Shown: piece by piece, positions 1 to 7,576 of the stretch
Numbering within the stretch: the stretch's first letter is position 1
Layout of the letters: the number at the start of each line of letters is the position of its first letter
Source of the DNA: JAYSRU01 sp043720875
GTDB lineage: Bacteria; Bacteroidota; Bacteroidia; Flavobacteriales_D; Crocinitomicaceae
Assembly (NCBI GenBank): GCA_043720875.1
Contig: JAYSRU010000140.1
Span: 1 to 38,744, forward strand
Direction: 5' to 3'
DNA length: 38,744 nt
The notes under the pieces: model-generated
What the model saw: only the letters and a program-made list of their open reading frames with translations
The model's database searches: none
Told to the model about the DNA's origin: nothing
Position numbers and translations under genes: made by a program

Positions 1-25
1 ATGAATTGAGAGCTTATGGCCTTTT

Positions 26-115
26 CCGCCCTGGATTGAAATGGAAATCCTTTTTCATACTCCTTATCTATAAGGAGTGAGGAAAAGATTGGAAAGAAAA
101 GCCAGATATAGGCGG
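26..115 (+). ncRNA. Structured RNA candidate, resembling the Flavo-1 motif
   Basis: A nested stem can be drawn by eye. CCGCC (26-30) pairs with GGCGG (111-115). CTGG (31-34) pairs with CCAG (102-105), leaving ATATA bulged. AAT plus CTTTTTC (46-56, C49 bulged) pairs with GGAAAAGATT (81-90). A tip stem pairs ACTCCTTAT (59-67) with ATAAGGAGT (70-78). From memory, Flavobacteriales genomes carry many copies of an element with the same skeleton: a GGAAATCCTTTTT-like left arm, a variable hairpin, then AAAAGATT and a closing GC-rich arm. I believe this is the Flavo-1 family, but that name is recollection. One reading frame is open from base 3 to about 80, so the tail of an upstream gene cannot be excluded, although the long stems favour RNA. 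Confidence 0.55.
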
Positions 116-220
116 CATGAAAGCAATACAACAACTGAAATACATACTATGAAGCAATGAATCCTAGCTTAGGATCAATTATATATGTTCACTCAATGAT
201 TATATTAAATAAAATGCTTG

Positions 221-228
221 TAAGTTTG
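221..228 (+). promoter_or_regulatory. TAnnTTTG -7 box before the sigma factor gene
   Basis: TAAGTTTG is a perfect match to the Bacteroidota -7 element and ends four bases before the ATG at 233. Transcription would begin at or near that ATG, giving a leaderless message, or one whose real start is a later ATG (242 or 266). No clear -33 TTTG is visible. A short inverted repeat, ATCCTA-GCT-TAGGAT (161-175), lies about 50 bases upstream. Confidence 0.45.
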
Positions 229-232
229 TGGA

Positions 233-844
233 ATGTTGGGAATGATTGCATCTGTTGTTATAGAAATGTTTAGCAAAAGATCGAAATACAATACACTTGA
301 AGATAGTGCACTATTAATATTGGTGTCTAAACATGACGAGCTAGCTTTAAACACGCTTATCATTCGCTATCATAAACTTGTATTTGGTGTTTGTTTAAAG
401 TATTTAAATTCCATTGTTGAAGCGGAAGACCTTACTCAAGATATCTTCATTGTCTTGAAGGGTAAGATTTACAACCAACCCATAGAAAATTTCAAGCCAT
501 GGCTTTATCGCGTTGTGAAAAATGAATGCTTGATGAAACTCCGCAAAAAGAAACATTACTTCACTGAAATAACAGACGGAGTATTAGCTTCTGAAGATTC
601 TGAGCAATTTTCTATACTCATAGATTTACAAATTGAGCTATTGGTTCCAATCCTGCAACAATTACCAGAAATGCAATCCACTTGTATTCAAGAATTTTAC
701 ATTTTAGGGAAAAGCTATAAAGAGATTACTGAAAAATTAAATATTGATATGTTGGCCGTGAAAAGCAACATTCAGAACGGAAAAAGAAAAATAAAGCTAC
801 TGCTAGAACTAGAACTATCAAAAACCTCACATCATCATGAATAA
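233..844 (+). CDS. ECF-type RNA polymerase sigma factor
   Basis: This is a sigma-70 family factor of the extracytoplasmic-function class, redirecting RNA polymerase to a small regulon. Region 2 spans about residues 36-107, with the EDLTQDIF core-binding segment (65-72) and WLYRVVKN (90-97). Region 4 spans about 136-193, with the LPEMQS turn and a helix-turn-helix starting SYKEITEKL. Regions 1 and 3 are absent, as expected. The length of 203 aa is usual. The start is uncertain: ATGs at 233, 242 and 266 are all possible, and 266 would give the more typical short N-terminus. The gene overlaps the next by 8 bases, so the membrane protein that follows is probably its cotranscribed partner. The regulon cannot be read from the sequence. 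Confidence 0.9.
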   Translation: MLGMIASVVIEMFSKRSKYNTLEDSALLILVSKHDELALNTLIIRYHKLVFGVCLKYLNSIVEAEDLTQDIFIVLKGKIYNQPIENFKPWLYRVVKNECLMKLRKKKHYFTEITDGVLASEDSEQFSILIDLQIELLVPILQQLPEMQSTCIQEFYILGKSYKEITEKLNIDMLAVKSNIQNGKRKIKLLLELELSKTSHHHE

Positions 845-1841
845 TAACCCCGCAACGAAGCCAATCAACAGTGATGCTTTTGATTCGGATGCCGCTGACG
901 GATTTGCATCTGTACCAGGTTCTTCTGCATACTATCAGCGCAAGCAGCTAAAAAATGAATCTATTTCTAAAAACAACTGGAAATGGCTCTTATTAGGTTG
1001 CGGACTTGCCTCGTTTATACTTTTCGGTATACTAACAACGTTTTCGAATAATACAACGACTGATAATGTTGCAGTAGAAAATAGGTCTGAGAAACATTCT
1101 GAATCATCTCCAATTGTTTCTGACGCATTGAATAACGCATCTAAATTACCCGAACACTTATTAGTGAGAAGTAAAACAATCGCTTCGAATTTTAAACAAC
1201 AAAAAACGACATTGATAGCAGTCGATAATACCGAATTTGACATTAGTTCTTTACCCTTAATAAAATTAACTACGATAGAAAATGAAAAAACGATAGAAAA
1301 TTCTAAGCGTATCGTTCGAAAATCTGGATCAGAAATATACGCTTACGATCTAAAACTACTCGATTACACTAAATATAGGGATGCATCTACCTTTAGCATC
1401 AAGAATAAGGAAATTGAGTTATCAGGAATACCTGCAAATAAATACGATGAGCAAAGCGAGGCCTATAAAGATGAATATGTAGAAATTACCTATTCAGAAT
1501 TAATTGATCAAGCAACCTCGGCTTTTCGTAAGGAGAATTATCAACGCGCCCTTTCATTATATACGGCTATTTTAGAAGTTTATCCTAGTGATGTGAATGC
1601 ACTTTTTTATAGTGCAATTTGCTATAGAAATTATGGTAACTATGATAAATCAGTTGAATTATTAGAGAACCTTCTTTTAAATAAGTTTTCAAATTTTGAT
1701 GAAGAAACCCTTTGGTACCTTGCGGAGAACTTGTCTAGGATGAATAAAACTACAGCCGCCAAAGTGTATTACAATCTCATCGTAACGAACAAAGGGTTTT
1801 ACGCTGAACAGGCAAAGATAAAATTGAAAAAAATGAGTTAG
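837..1841 (+). CDS. Single-pass membrane TPR protein, partner of the sigma factor
   Basis: The 334-residue protein has about 48 cytoplasmic residues, one membrane helix (about 50-69), a low-complexity linker, and a C-terminal tetratricopeptide region (about 217-334) with TPR-like YQRALSLYTAILEVYP. Near the N-terminus lies an acidic DAFDSDAADGF segment, resembling the D-x-F-x-x-D-A-x-x-G-F/W motif I recall in Bacteroidota membrane proteins encoded next to sigma factors. It has no recognisable zinc-binding anti-sigma domain. The 8-base overlap with the sigma gene and the single-span topology suggest it controls or serves that sigma factor, for example as a non-classical anti-sigma or periplasmic sensor. 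That role is inference. Confidence 0.7.
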   Translation: MNNNPATKPINSDAFDSDAADGFASVPGSSAYYQRKQLKNESISKNNWKWLLLGCGLASFILFGILTTFSNNTTTDNVAVENRSEKHSESSPIVSDALNNASKLPEHLLVRSKTIASNFKQQKTTLIAVDNTEFDISSLPLIKLTTIENEKTIENSKRIVRKSGSEIYAYDLKLLDYTKYRDASTFSIKNKEIELSGIPANKYDEQSEAYKDEYVEITYSELIDQATSAFRKENYQRALSLYTAILEVYPSDVNALFYSAICYRNYGNYDKSVELLENLLLNKFSNFDEETLWYLAENLSRMNKTTAAKVYYNLIVTNKGFYAEQAKIKLKKMS

Positions 1842-1846
1842 AAAGC

Positions 1847-1882
1847 AAAAAGTCCAACCGCTAACTGGCGGATGGACTTTTT
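1847..1882. terminator. Bidirectional intrinsic terminator
   Basis: AAAAAGTCCA (1847-1856) pairs perfectly with TGGACTTTTT (1873-1882). Inside it CCGC (1858-1861) pairs with GCGG (1868-1871) around a six-base loop. The A tract on one side and T tract on the other make it work on both strands, which suits its place between two convergent genes. Confidence 0.9.
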
Positions 1883-1902
1883 AACAACTTATATGTTGTT
1901 TA

Positions 1903-2349
1903 CTACAATTTCAAGAATTCTAACAATTGAACATCATCTTTGGCACTGAGGGATGACTTGCTCATTTTGCCATTGGCGTCCATAACGATAACAACCGGGT
2001 AGTTTTTAATACCATAAGTAGTCACAAATGCCTGACCTTCTGGGCTTAATTTACCATCTTGATTCTCGCATTCCATTTGTACGTTAATGTAATTTGCATT
2101 TAAATAACTTATAACCGCATCGTTCACAAAAGTAGTAGTCATCATACGTTTACAAGGGCCACTCCATGCAGCATACGCATAAACAAAAATGTTTTTGTTT
2201 TCCGCCTTAGCCTTTCCTTTAGCAATTTCCAAATTTGTTTCGAAGTTGATCGCTGAATTCTCCAACATACGTTTAGTAGACATTTCTTCACTTTTTGTGA
2301 ATGATGCCAATGCAATAAATGCAATCGAAAGTGTAATTAATTTTTTCAT
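1903..2349 (-). CDS. Secreted thioredoxin-fold protein with SGPC active site
   Basis: The protein has 148 aa, a signal peptide (about 1-18), and a thioredoxin fold of the DUF255/thioredoxin_7 style. The motif A-W-S-G-P-C-K (61-67) sits where WCGPC is expected, and the cis-proline is in NYPVV (about 118). The first, attacking cysteine is replaced by serine (S63) while the resolving-position C66 remains. A monothiol site cannot do ordinary dithiol exchange; it could form mixed disulfides or act as a holdase. A second cysteine (C94) might substitute. It lies alone between a terminator and its own promoter box. The fold is clear; the activity is uncertain. Confidence 0.8.
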   Translation of the reverse strand: MKKLITLSIAFIALASFTKSEEMSTKRMLENSAINFETNLEIAKGKAKAENKNIFVYAYAAWSGPCKRMMTTTFVNDAVISYLNANYINVQMECENQDGKLSPEGQAFVTTYGIKNYPVVIVMDANGKMSKSSLSAKDDVQLLEFLKL

Positions 2350-2387
2350 TTTTCTTTTTAGTTTTGGTTCAATTATAATTTAAAGTA

Positions 2388-2395
2388 CAAAATTA
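2388..2395 (-). promoter_or_regulatory. TAnnTTTG -7 box for the thioredoxin-like gene
   Basis: On the minus strand TAATTTTG matches the Bacteroidota -7 element, 38 bases before the ATG at 2349. The -33 element is not convincing. Confidence 0.4.
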
Positions 2396-2409
2396 TCAAA
2401 TCTTATTTG

Positions 2410-2426
2410 CAAGGATCATGCCCTTG
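2410..2426 (-). terminator. Small hairpin after the DUF5723 gene
   Basis: CAAGG (2410-2414) pairs with CCTTG (2422-2426), starting 13 bases past the stop of the upstream minus-strand gene. There is no good T run after it, so it is a weak terminator or attenuating hairpin at best. Confidence 0.25.
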
Positions 2427-2438
2427 ATTCAATATTAA

Positions 2439-3962
2439 TTAAAATCTCACTCTAGCAAAGCCAAAAGCTGTGGAAACACTGTTAGAATTTTTAGTAAAAA
2501 ATGATAATGCGTCTGCTGACGAGATTCCTACTTCATAACCTCCATCTTTTAGAATGAAGTTAATTCCCATCGGAACATTCGTTTTGTATATTCCTCCCCC
2601 AATAAACCCTGCACTTATTGCTATCCATTTAATAGGGCGAATTTCACCTCCAAAACTAAATACAGCATTTTGGATGTTACCTGGATTGTCTGCGTTTAAC
2701 GGCGCTACCATATCAAACCCAAACTCTAACCATTTCGCAGCTTTAATGCTAGATCCGAAACGAAAGTCTGCAGCATTATTTTGTCTAAATTTCTCTTCAC
2801 CTTTCAATTGCAGTAATCCACCAGTGGTTAACATTTGACCAATACTCTTTGTAACATTTGTTTGATCTAACCCGGATAGAGAAAACGTACTAAACAATGT
2901 GTCATTTACCGTATAAATGTTTCTTTTATAATTCACACTTCCAATATTATTTACAGCGACTGAAACTTTTAATTTCTTCCATAAACGAACGGAAGCGCTC
3001 AAATCAATACCATAACCATTACCTATTGCTTTAGGTATTCCGCTGGCTTGATTCTTAATGGCTGAAGGATTCAATTGAGCAACCGATCCATAATCAATTT
3101 TAAATGCTGGTGTAATGGAAGAATATAAATTCAACCCTTGTGCATTAGAATTCAAATCAAAATAAGCCATTGCTTGAATGTATCGACCGGAAACACCAGC
3201 ATACATCTCAAACCATTCACCTAACTTTAAAACTCTACGGCCGTAGCCCAAGTTATAAGACCTTGTCCATGACATTTTGATTTGCGACCCTAAAGTTAAT
3301 GCGCTTAAATTTAAAGGAAGTGCAAGCTTTCCTTGTATTACGCCAGAAAGTGTATCACTACCTAAATTGGGATTATTAGCAATCGTCGATGTATCAATCA
3401 ACCCAGTTGTTAAATTTGGTATTGCAATTTGCAATGAATCGAAATAACTAGATAATTTACCTCTAAAAATAATATCCGTGGTTGCTTGATTTAGCTTAGA
3501 ATACCATTGATAATTTTCTCGAATGTTAAATGCAATGCCTCCAAACTTTTCGTTTTGAAAAGCAAAACCGGCCCAGTTAAAGTTCAAACTCATTGCTATA
3601 CCCGCTTGCGCATAATCAGCTGCCGCTTCTTTTTGCTTAGCGAAATCAATGGAGGAGGCATTCTTGGTTAGGGCCGCATTTAAAAGCGTATTTGAAAAAG
3701 AACGCAACTTTTGAGAGGTCAATGAATCAGAATAAATACTAAAATTGAACTCTGAAGCTCCAGTAGTAAATCTTTTTTTATCATAACCCGTACCCCAACC
3801 TAAAGCTGAAGCATTAATGCCTAGACAATGGTAATCAGTCACAAAAGTAGTGGCGACTCCTTTACCTACAGCCGGGTATGCAATTCCTTGTGTTTGAGCA
3901 ACTGCATTAATTCCAATAAATGTTGTAGCTACCAAAAGCCCTAATTGTATACTTTTTTTCAT
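2439..3962 (-). CDS. DUF5723 family outer-membrane beta-barrel protein
   Basis: The 507-aa protein has an N-terminal signal peptide (cleavage near AVAQ, about residue 22). It is rich in alternating strands, glycine and aromatic residues, contains the segment LGINASALGWG near the start, and ends with aromatic Phe-Ala-Arg-Val-Arg-Phe, the usual end of a barrel protein inserted by BamA. The family is known almost only from Bacteroidota and has no settled function; members resemble PorV/PorP-like barrels. It overlaps the small secreted gene upstream (3959-4369) by four bases, so the two are translationally coupled. Confidence 0.75.
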   Translation of the reverse strand: MKKSIQLGLLVATTFIGINAVAQTQGIAYPAVGKGVATTFVTDYHCLGINASALGWGTGYDKKRFTTGASEFNFSIYSDSLTSQKLRSFSNTLLNAALTKNASSIDFAKQKEAAADYAQAGIAMSLNFNWAGFAFQNEKFGGIAFNIRENYQWYSKLNQATTDIIFRGKLSSYFDSLQIAIPNLTTGLIDTSTIANNPNLGSDTLSGVIQGKLALPLNLSALTLGSQIKMSWTRSYNLGYGRRVLKLGEWFEMYAGVSGRYIQAMAYFDLNSNAQGLNLYSSITPAFKIDYGSVAQLNPSAIKNQASGIPKAIGNGYGIDLSASVRLWKKLKVSVAVNNIGSVNYKRNIYTVNDTLFSTFSLSGLDQTNVTKSIGQMLTTGGLLQLKGEEKFRQNNAADFRFGSSIKAAKWLEFGFDMVAPLNADNPGNIQNAVFSFGGEIRPIKWIAISAGFIGGGIYKTNVPMGINFILKDGGYEVGISSADALSFFTKNSNSVSTAFGFARVRF

Positions 3963-4369
3963 ATTTCTAAATCTCTTCTTCGTTTCAAACTGAGTTCGTT
4001 TTCATTACATTTTAATACCTCAAAATAAATGATGTATGCATCAATGGAAATCATTTTGATTAAATTAGTTTTTGCAGAATACATGTATTTTTGAGGAGAC
4101 TCGTTCTTGCTATTAAACCCAGCATCGCAACCACTTGTATACATAAATTCTACAACACCAGAAGCACGAAATGACCATTGGTGTTCACCACAATCAACGT
4201 AGCGGCAATTGCCTGATTCAGGTCTAAAATTAAGTGTATCTCTTTCATCTATGCTTGAAAGTCCACAAGTTCTCCAGGTATTGACTATAGTTTGCTTAAT
4301 ATTATTTTCTTCTTGACCGAAAAAAGTACTAATAAAAATTGTAAAAATGGAAAGCATTAATATTTTCAT
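3959..4369 (-). CDS. Small secreted protein of unknown function
   Basis: The 136-aa protein has a signal peptide of about 19 residues. The mature part has five cysteines (in TCGLSS, NCRYVDCGEH, SGCDAG and LKCNEN), suggesting disulfides, and a strand-rich pattern (QWSFRASGVVEFMY, YMYSAKTNLIKM) like the lipocalin-like proteins common in Bacteroidota that measure a small beta barrel. I do not recognise a precise family. It is the first gene of a two-gene unit with the DUF5723 barrel protein, joined by a 4-base overlap, so it may act in the periplasm or at the surface beside that barrel. Confidence 0.6.
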   Translation of the reverse strand: MKILMLSIFTIFISTFFGQEENNIKQTIVNTWRTCGLSSIDERDTLNFRPESGNCRYVDCGEHQWSFRASGVVEFMYTSGCDAGFNSKNESPQKYMYSAKTNLIKMISIDAYIIYFEVLKCNENELSLKRRRDLEI

Positions 4370-4476
4370 AGGATGAATTTATAAAAAAAGTTCAAGTCAC
4401 AGTATTAATTGTGAATAAATTATGAAAATAGTGGAAATTTAGTGCTTAAAGTTTTCAAAAAAAAAGCTGTAAATCA

Positions 4477-4512
4477 AAAAGAGAAGTTAATCATTAGAAG
4501 AACTTCTCTTTT
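4477..4512. terminator. Intrinsic terminator after the metal-uptake operon
   Basis: AAAAGAGAAGTT (4477-4488) pairs perfectly with AACTTCTCTTTT (4501-4512) around a 12-base loop, with A and T tracts on the outer sides. It lies about 115 bases past the last permease gene of the operon and can work on both strands. Confidence 0.8.
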
Positions 4513-4625
4513 CGCTAAACCATGCTAAAACTATAAAACTGAAAAAATACTTCTATTTGTTCGGTACAAAGATAATTCATCTATTTAGATCTGCAAACAA
4601 ATAACTGTTAATTTTTAAATAAAAT

Positions 4626-5486
4626 TCATTTTCTTTTAAATTTCACTCTAAGAATAACAACTAACAATTGAACACCTGACATCGCAACGATTGTACCTGA
4701 GAGTGTTAAGTTGTAGCTACGACTGATCATCCACCCAATTAAAACTGCGGTACTTGCAAATAGAGCGCTAAACAAGATTACTTTGTTTAGTGACTTGAAG
4801 ATAATATTAGCGGTGACGGCTGGAACAATTAACATTCCTACTACCATTATTGCTCCTACAGCTTCGAATGCCATGACAGCAGTTAAACTTAACAAGAACA
4901 TTTGACCATAGTGCCAATTCCCTATTTTAACGCCTAATGTAGTCCCGTAAGGCTCATCAAACGACATTAATTTCAATCCATTTCTTCCTATTAGAAGAAA
5001 ACCAATTACTAAAAACGAAATCGGCAACATATACCACATTGCTTTAGTTCCGACTAAGTATTCACCAATATAAATTTTAAAGAAAAACACTGTTCCCAAT
5101 TCACCGAACAAAACACATTCTTGATCTATCTCCACACCATCATTTGCAAACGTGGCCAACAGTATTATTCCTACTGCGAATAATGTAGTAAACACGATAC
5201 CGATTGCTGCATCTTCCCTAATTCCTGTTTTTTTTCTAAACAATTCAATTAGAACCGTACTTAATAACCCAAAGAATGCAGAAAAGACCAACATCGCAAA
5301 GTTTGCGTCTCTCCCAAAAATAAGATACGCAACCACTATCCCTGGCAACACACTATGCGAGATTGCATCTCCTACCATAGACATTTTTCGTAACATCAAA
5401 AACACCCCTTGAATTGCACATGTTATGGCAATTATTAACGCAGTGGCTACGGTTAAAAAATCATTAACCCAATTCATGCTTTCCAT
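4626..5486 (-). CDS. Metal ABC transporter permease (ZnuB/MntB/TroD type)
   Basis: The 286-aa inner-membrane permease belongs to the ABC-3 family for Zn, Mn or Fe. It has seven to eight hydrophobic spans, the family segment MVGDAISHSVLPGIVV in the first third, and the conserved GAIMVVGMLIVPAVTA near the end. The first gene codon abuts the stop of the permease-regulator fusion upstream (5487) with no spacer, so the two are translated together and likely form the two halves of the channel. It is the last gene of the operon. Metal specificity cannot be read from the permease itself. Confidence 0.88.
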   Translation of the reverse strand: MESMNWVNDFLTVATALIIAITCAIQGVFLMLRKMSMVGDAISHSVLPGIVVAYLIFGRDANFAMLVFSAFFGLLSTVLIELFRKKTGIREDAAIGIVFTTLFAVGIILLATFANDGVEIDQECVLFGELGTVFFFKIYIGEYLVGTKAMWYMLPISFLVIGFLLIGRNGLKLMSFDEPYGTTLGVKIGNWHYGQMFLLSLTAVMAFEAVGAIMVVGMLIVPAVTANIIFKSLNKVILFSALFASTAVLIGWMISRSYNLTLSGTIVAMSGVQLLVVILRVKFKRK

Positions 5487-6740
5487 CTAATAGGGTATTT
5501 GTTTATTATGAGGATCTTCTTTAGGGAAATTCAATTCCTTCAAAAGTTCAATTTCCAATTCTGGTGTAATAATGTGCTCCATACTCTCCGCAGATGGATG
5601 TAAATGATCTACTTTTATGTTAAGTTTTTCTTGAAGGTAAATTTCCCAAAGTCTGTGCAACCTAACAATTCTGGCCGCTTCAATTTCACCAGAAGGACTC
5701 AAGCGATACGATTCGTTGACGAGTTCTAAATGGTTTTTTCTGTACAAATCCGCTAATCCTAGCCCCAGTTGATTAGTATCAAAATGTCGTAAATTAAGAA
5801 TATCAAGTACTCTCAAACTCTGAACTCCTCTTTCGTTCGCTTGAAACAAAAGTTTAAGAATATTTTCATTTCTTATTTTTTTACTAAACTTCTTATTCTT
5901 TAGATACCGTTTAAGCAATCCGCTGGGAGCAAAAATTAGCGTTATTAGCATTACAACAAAGAGAAAAATAACAATCCAAGGCCCGGTTGGCATAGAAGGG
6001 GCAGCGAATGAGATGGCAACCCCGAATATTCCTGCACAAATACCAAAGATTAAAGAAAAAAGAAAAATCTTGTTCAACTTATGCGTCCAAAACCTTGCAG
6101 CAGCTGCTGGTGTAAGAAGTAGGGCTGAAATTAGCACAATGCCGACACTTTGAACACCAATAGCAACGCCCACCACCGTAATCATTGCCAAAAGTGCATC
6201 AATAAACCCAATCTTCAAGCCTAATGTAGACGCATGATTGCGATCGAACAAGACCCATTTATTTGCTCGGTAAAAAAGAACTAGAAAGAGTAACAATACT
6301 GCTCCAAAACTGGCATAAATTTTCAAATCGGACAATGTAATAGATGCAATTTGACCGAATAGAAAATGTTCTAATCCAGTTTGTTGACCATTCCCATTTT
6401 GTTGTATATAGGACAATAATACTGCACCGAACGCAAAAAAGACTACCATTACTATCGCAATACCAGCATCCATCTTAATTTTCGTGAAACGTTCTATTGC
6501 TCCAATGCACCACAGTGCAATTGCTCCAGCAATCAAAGCTCCCATTAATAATACAACAGGGCTTTTCGTTCCGCTCACCATAAAACCGACACAAACCCCT
6601 GGAAGAATGGCATGTGAAAGCGCATCTCCAACTAAGCTTTGCTTTTTCAAGTAAGCAAATACACCTACAATTGCAGTCAACCCGCAAATCAAAGCAGCAC
6701 CCAGTGTATATTTTAGAAAGTAAAGATCTGTTATTAACAT
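5487..6740 (-). CDS. Metal ABC permease fused to a DtxR-like regulator domain
   Basis: The 417-aa protein has two parts. Residues 1 to about 275 form an ABC-3 family permease with the same landmarks as its neighbour (SLVGDALSHAILPGVCVGF, about 35-53; VGIVLISALLLTPAAAA, about 199-215). After a basic linker, residues 290-352 look like a winged helix and 353-417 like the metal-binding and dimerisation domain of DtxR/MntR: RIVRLHRLWEIYL (357-369) closely matches RKHRLWEVFL in the free regulator of the same operon. The E-x-x-E-H pattern (E385, E388, H389) and H362 keep positions that hold metal in MntR-like proteins. The tail may sense cytoplasmic metal and gate transport, or bind DNA at the membrane; both are inference. 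Confidence 0.88.
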   Translation of the reverse strand: MLITDLYFLKYTLGAALICGLTAIVGVFAYLKKQSLVGDALSHAILPGVCVGFMVSGTKSPVVLLMGALIAGAIALWCIGAIERFTKIKMDAGIAIVMVVFFAFGAVLLSYIQQNGNGQQTGLEHFLFGQIASITLSDLKIYASFGAVLLLFLVLFYRANKWVLFDRNHASTLGLKIGFIDALLAMITVVGVAIGVQSVGIVLISALLLTPAAAARFWTHKLNKIFLFSLIFGICAGIFGVAISFAAPSMPTGPWIVIFLFVVMLITLIFAPSGLLKRYLKNKKFSKKIRNENILKLLFQANERGVQSLRVLDILNLRHFDTNQLGLGLADLYRKNHLELVNESYRLSPSGEIEAARIVRLHRLWEIYLQEKLNIKVDHLHPSAESMEHIITPELEIELLKELNFPKEDPHNKQIPY

Positions 6741-6745
6741 ATTAT

Positions 6746-7576
6746 CTAGCTCGTTTTATCTTCAAACCCTTCTTCTCTAACAGGTAATCTTTCGTTTTTT
6801 AGAATCGTTTGCAGCTTCATCAATACGTTTAACTGCCCTCCAAAAGCTGCTTTTATATTCTCTTCTGTCAACACTTCATTGATTGGCCCAGCAGCAATTT
6901 GTCTGGTGTTCAACATAACCAGATAGTCAAAATAAGTAGAAACTGTGTTCAAATCGTGGTGAACCATGACTATTGTTTTTCCTTCATGTCTCAGTTGCTG
7001 TAACAATTTCAAAATAGCCACTTCAGTTGCAGCATCTACCCCAACAAAAGGTTCGTCAAGCACAATTAGATCCGCATTTTGCGCTAATGCACGAGCTATG
7101 AAAACCCGTTGCTGTTGACCTCCAGAGAGTTGTGCTATCTGACGATCAGCGAATGCAGTCATATTTACTTTTTCTAATGCATTTTTTATTAACTCTTTAT
7201 CAATTGTAGTTAATCGACGGAACAAGTTAGCTTTTCGAAAACGTCCCATCTCAACAACTTCTGAAACAGAAATAGGAAAATCCCAATCTACTGAAGAACG
7301 TTGTGGAACATAAGCAACACGTTCCCTAACATTGTTTAACTGTTTACCAAATATTTTTACATTACCCGACGCACCTTCCATCAGGCCCATAATCGCTTTA
7401 ATTAGTGTAGTTTTTCCAGATCCATTCTGACCAACAATTCCAATTATTTGTTGCGTAGGTAAATGAAAATCAATTTCCCAAAGCACTGGTAACTTATCGT
7501 AAGTAACCGTCAAATTATGCACTTCAACACTAACAGTCTCTCTTTCCGCATTAATTTTCTTACGTTCATCCATCAA
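6746..7576 (-). CDS. Metal ABC transporter ATPase (ZnuC/MntB/TroB type)
   Basis: The 276-aa cytoplasmic ATPase powers the two permeases. It has Walker A GQNGSGKT (49-56), a Q-loop glutamine (Q92 in VPQRSS), signature LSGGQQQ (150-156), Walker B LIVLDEP (170-176) and an H-loop HH (206-207). VPQRSSVDWDFP is typical of the Zn/Mn uptake branch. It starts with a 4-base overlap with the binding-protein gene and sits 5 bases before the fused permease, so all are made from one message. Confidence 0.92.
   Translation of the reverse strand: MMDERKKINAERETVSVEVHNLTVTYDKLPVLWEIDFHLPTQQIIGIVGQNGSGKTTLIKAIMGLMEGASGNVKIFGKQLNNVRERVAYVPQRSSVDWDFPISVSEVVEMGRFRKANLFRRLTTIDKELIKNALEKVNMTAFADRQIAQLSGGQQQRVFIARALAQNADLIVLDEPFVGVDAATEVAILKLLQQLRHEGKTIVMVHHDLNTVSTYFDYLVMLNTRQIAAGPINEVLTEENIKAAFGGQLNVLMKLQTILKNERLPVREEGFEDKTS

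Noticed and set aside
1..232. tRNA, CRISPR, insertion sequence or phage remnant at the left edge or anywhere in the window
   Set aside because: No cloverleaf, regular repeat array, transposase or phage gene was seen; the left edge shows only the nested RNA stem and a small inverted repeat at 161-175.
4481..4508. Inverted repeat read as a regulator binding site
   Set aside because: Its perfect arms with flanking A and T tracts, and its place past the last gene of the operon, fit a terminator better.
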